5,451 nucleotides of DNA from Eubacterium sp. Lineage in GTDB: Bacteria; Bacillota; Clostridia; Lachnospirales; Lachnospiraceae. Of this stretch, positions 4,390 to 5,451 are shown piece after piece (positions within the stretch are counted from its first letter, which is position 1; each line of letters begins with the position of its first letter). Location of the stretch: NCBI GenBank assembly GCA_021442545.1, contig JABUSX010000250.1:1-5451 (forward strand). The letters are read 5' to 3'. The position numbers were made by a program, and so were the translations under genes. The notes beneath the pieces were generated by a model. The model saw only the letters and a list, made by a program, of their open reading frames with translations, was not told the origin of the DNA and did not search any database.

Positions 4390-5451
4390 ATCCGGCCAGG
4401 GGAAGGTGCCGTACAGCACGTTGAAGGCCCGGATCTGAGGATAATCCTCAAAGACCCGCAGGTCCGGCACCCATTCGTAGCCGGCGTAGGTGGGCTGGCA
4501 CACGGTGGTCCGGTAACCCGCCCGGCTGAAGATCAGGGGCAAGGTCAGCAGAGCCTCCTCGTGCTTTTCCCGCAGGGTCTTCTCCGGCCGGGCATTGATC
4601 TTTTCCGGGGTATAATCGTATCCCGCCAGCAGGGCCGGCAGGGCCATGTTGGTGCAGGGACCGTAGCCCAGGGTGTTGGGATAATAGGTAAAGCCCTCCA
4701 GCATCTCCCGGATCTCCGGCTTTTCCTCCATCAGATAGGGCAGATAATTGGTCAGGGCCCGATCCGCCATGAAAACGATGACGTTCTTTCCCTTGCGGCT
4801 CAGGGGGATCTCCGGCATGCTCTCCGAGGATACGGTGGTTTCCCGGATCTCCCCGTAGGCCCGGTGGATCTCCAGGGCGTTCAGGCCGAAAAGGGTTCCC
4901 GCCGCCAGGCACAGCACCAGGCAGGCCATATGCAGGATCTCCGGCTTCTTTTCCCGGAGCCGGGTCACCAGGCCGATGATCAGCATCAGGGCCCCGCCGT
5001 TCAGCAGGATATCCGACAGCCGGGTCACCGGCGCGGTATCATACTGCAGCAGGGCGGAGATCCGGCCGTAATTCGTGCCGAAGAACAGGTAGGTGACTCC
5101 GGCGCAGAAGGCCGCCGCCCCCAGGGTCACGGCGTACCGGCTCCGTCCCCGCTCCGTGGCCAGGGCATAGAACACCCGCAGCCAGATCAGGAAGGTCCCC
5201 GCCGCCTGAAGCAAGGCGGAGAGCACATACCGCAGGGGCGAGGCCGGATCCAGGAAGTTCACGAACTCCGAAGGCGACGCCTTGATCACCGCCGAGGGGA
5301 TCAGGGCCCCGGTAAGCAGGGTCAGGAACAGACAGGAAAGCAGGAACAGAAGCCGGTTTCCCTTGGCCGTCCCCGGGATCTTCCCTTTCCCTTCCTTCTC
5401 CCGGGGGGCGGGAAAGAACAGGTTCTTCACCAGGGAAAACAGGTTGTTCAG
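2941..5451 (-). CDS. pyrG: Chimeric open frame: truncated sulfatase-like membrane protein fused to CTP synthase lacking its N-terminus
   Basis: One uninterrupted frame ends with TAA at 2943-2941 and stays open to the right edge, so the true start is probably outside. The first usable start inside the window is a GTG at 5430 (829 residues), but no ribosome binding site precedes it. Residue numbers in the related entries count from that GTG. Residues 1 to about 347 are a membrane phosphatase/sulfatase-like region; 348-829 match CTP synthase from the position of E. coli Val62 onward. The joint protein lacks the CTP synthase P-loop, and lacks the distal metal-binding part expected of the sulfatase-like enzyme, so neither activity should be complete. 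Composition and codon use change at the join. I infer a chimeric assembly or a destructive recombination and not a working bifunctional protein. The symbol applies only to the C-terminal part. Confidence 0.8.
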   Translation of the reverse strand: MNNLFSLVKNLFFPAPREKEGKGKIPGTAKGNRLLFLLSCLFLTLLTGALIPSAVIKASPSEFVNFLDPASPLRYVLSALLQAAGTFLIWLRVFYALATERGRSRYAVTLGAAAFCAGVTYLFFGTNYGRISALLQYDTAPVTRLSDILLNGGALMLIIGLVTRLREKKPEILHMACLVLCLAAGTLFGLNALEIHRAYGEIRETTVSSESMPEIPLSRKGKNVIVFMADRALTNYLPYLMEEKPEIREMLEGFTYYPNTLGYGPCTNMALPALLAGYDYTPEKINARPEKTLREKHEEALLTLPLIFSRAGYRTTVCQPTYAGYEWVPDLRVFEDYPQIRAFNVLYGTFPWPDVTEDGAETDLDLGHYERFIDEDLNRYSNLTTGKVYWNVLNKERRGEYLGSTVQIIPHVTDEIKNFVYRVAKQTDADVVITEIGGTIGDIESQPFLEAVRQISLEVGRENSLFIHVTLVPFLSGSDEHKSKPTQHSVKELQGMGINPNLIVLRCDRPLEESIFRKISMFCNVKPDCVIENITLSCLYEAPLMLEKSHFSGVVCRELGIDAPEPDLDEWKKMVESSKTRQHTVRIGLVGKYTQLHDAYLSVAEALRHAGYFHNAHVKIQWLDSEQITKDSVSEMLSGLDGIIIPGGFGDRGIEGMILAAQYARENRLPYFGICLGMQIAVIEYARNVLQIPDANSGEFNETCTHKVIDFMPGQSDEVDKGGTLRLGAYPCVVKPGSTLEKCYGLPEIRERHRHRYEFNNEYRDAFEKAGLTLAGLSPDGRLVETVELSDRDFYVGVQYHPEFKSRPNKSHPLFRGFIGAALSFREQASAEKPSE
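2954..3018 (-). repeat. In-gene copy of the duplicated pyrG tail
   Basis: This is the other member of the direct repeat, 82 bp from the ghost copy at 2872-2936. It encodes CTP synthase residues 805-820 plus part of the terminal extension QASAEKPSE. The extension differs from the ghost copy, where the frame stops directly after FRE. Confidence 0.75.
4378..4395 (-). other. Join between the two unrelated coding segments
   Basis: The protein reads TFPWPD and then VTEDGAETDLD. The last part is canonical CTP synthase, where GEVF normally precedes VTEDG; FPWPD is not CTP synthase. The break therefore lies close to the Asp347/Val348 codons (4392-4387). It keeps the frame. There is no insertion sequence, long repeat or linker at the join. 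Confidence 0.75.
4390..5451 (-). other. Truncated polytopic membrane protein with sulfatase / LTA-synthase-like domain start
   Basis: The segment has about five hydrophobic helices (roughly residues 27-49, 66-90, 98-117, 138-157, 165-185), followed by an extracytoplasmic domain start, KNVIVFMADRALTNYLPYL (215-233). Asp223 sits where alkaline-phosphatase-superfamily enzymes place the first metal ligand. TLGYGPCTNMALPALLAGY (253-271) contains Thr260, the likely nucleophile by analogy with the threonine of LTA synthase. The DxHxxY/DH-type ligands expected further on are missing because the frame passes into CTP synthase at about residue 347. The family is common in Clostridia as a membrane-anchored phosphatase or phosphoglycerol-transferase-like enzyme, possibly acting on cell-surface polymers; the substrate is unknown. 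The region is conspicuously GC-rich: 43 of 60 bases in 4621-4680 and 41 of 60 in 4861-4920. Its start probably lies beyond the right edge. Confidence 0.7.

Noticed and set aside
4448..4912. Gly/Pro-rich minus-strand frame of 154 codons, collagen-like in appearance
   Set aside because: It is an out-of-frame reading of the GC-rich sulfatase-like segment. The Gly/Pro richness follows from GGG/CCC-rich codons in the true frame.
2941..5451. A new bifunctional membrane-bound CTP synthase
   Set aside because: The P-loop and other N-terminal ATP-binding residues of CTP synthase are absent, the sulfatase-like fold is cut short, and the codon use changes at the join. A chimera or a dead gene explains the data better.

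Overview
The window looks like chromosomal DNA of a Bacillota (Clostridia-type) bacterium. The signs are strong purine-rich ribosome binding sites, extended -10 promoters of the form TGTGGTATxAT, the long (about 294 aa) class of SAICAR synthetase, a monoacylglycerol-lipase-like hydrolase and a polytopic sulfatase/LTA-synthase-like membrane protein. The placement is inferred from family resemblance and signals only; I cannot name a genus.

Layout, left to right. (1) Bases 1-332, minus strand: the start of a zinc-ribbon protein that runs off the left edge. Its ribbon is followed by a 22-residue tandem repeat encoded by three 66-bp DNA repeats. (2) Bases 333-687: a divergent intergenic region with one promoter for each flanking gene and short direct repeats. 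(3) Bases 688-1572, plus strand: purC, a complete single-gene unit with its own promoter and ribosome binding site. It ends at a strong, apparently bidirectional terminator. (4) Bases 1609-2550, minus strand: an alpha/beta hydrolase convergent with purC; its last codons lie in the T tract of that terminator. (5) Bases 2551-2940: the hydrolase leader and promoter, then a weak terminator hairpin and a diverged second copy of the end of pyrG. (6) Bases 2941-5451, minus strand: one long open frame joining a truncated membrane phosphatase/sulfatase-like protein (4390-5451) to a CTP synthase that lacks about its first 61 residues (2941-4389).

The most notable feature is that fusion. Both partners are cut. 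The CTP synthase half lacks its P-loop ATP-binding segment, and the sulfatase-like half stops before the usual C-terminal metal-binding residues. Base composition and lysine codon use change abruptly at the join near 4390. The simplest reading is a chimeric join, either an assembly error or a real recombination that destroyed both genes, and not a new bifunctional enzyme. A second, independent observation is a diverged tandem duplication of about 65 bp (period 82 bp) at the 3' end of pyrG. It leaves an out-of-frame ghost of the CTP synthase C-terminus after the stop codon.

Functionally, purC (purine synthesis) and pyrG (CTP synthesis) are nucleotide-biosynthesis housekeeping genes. They are separate transcription units here and are not evidently co-regulated. 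I see no tRNA, rRNA, CRISPR array, insertion sequence, riboswitch or defence system in the window.
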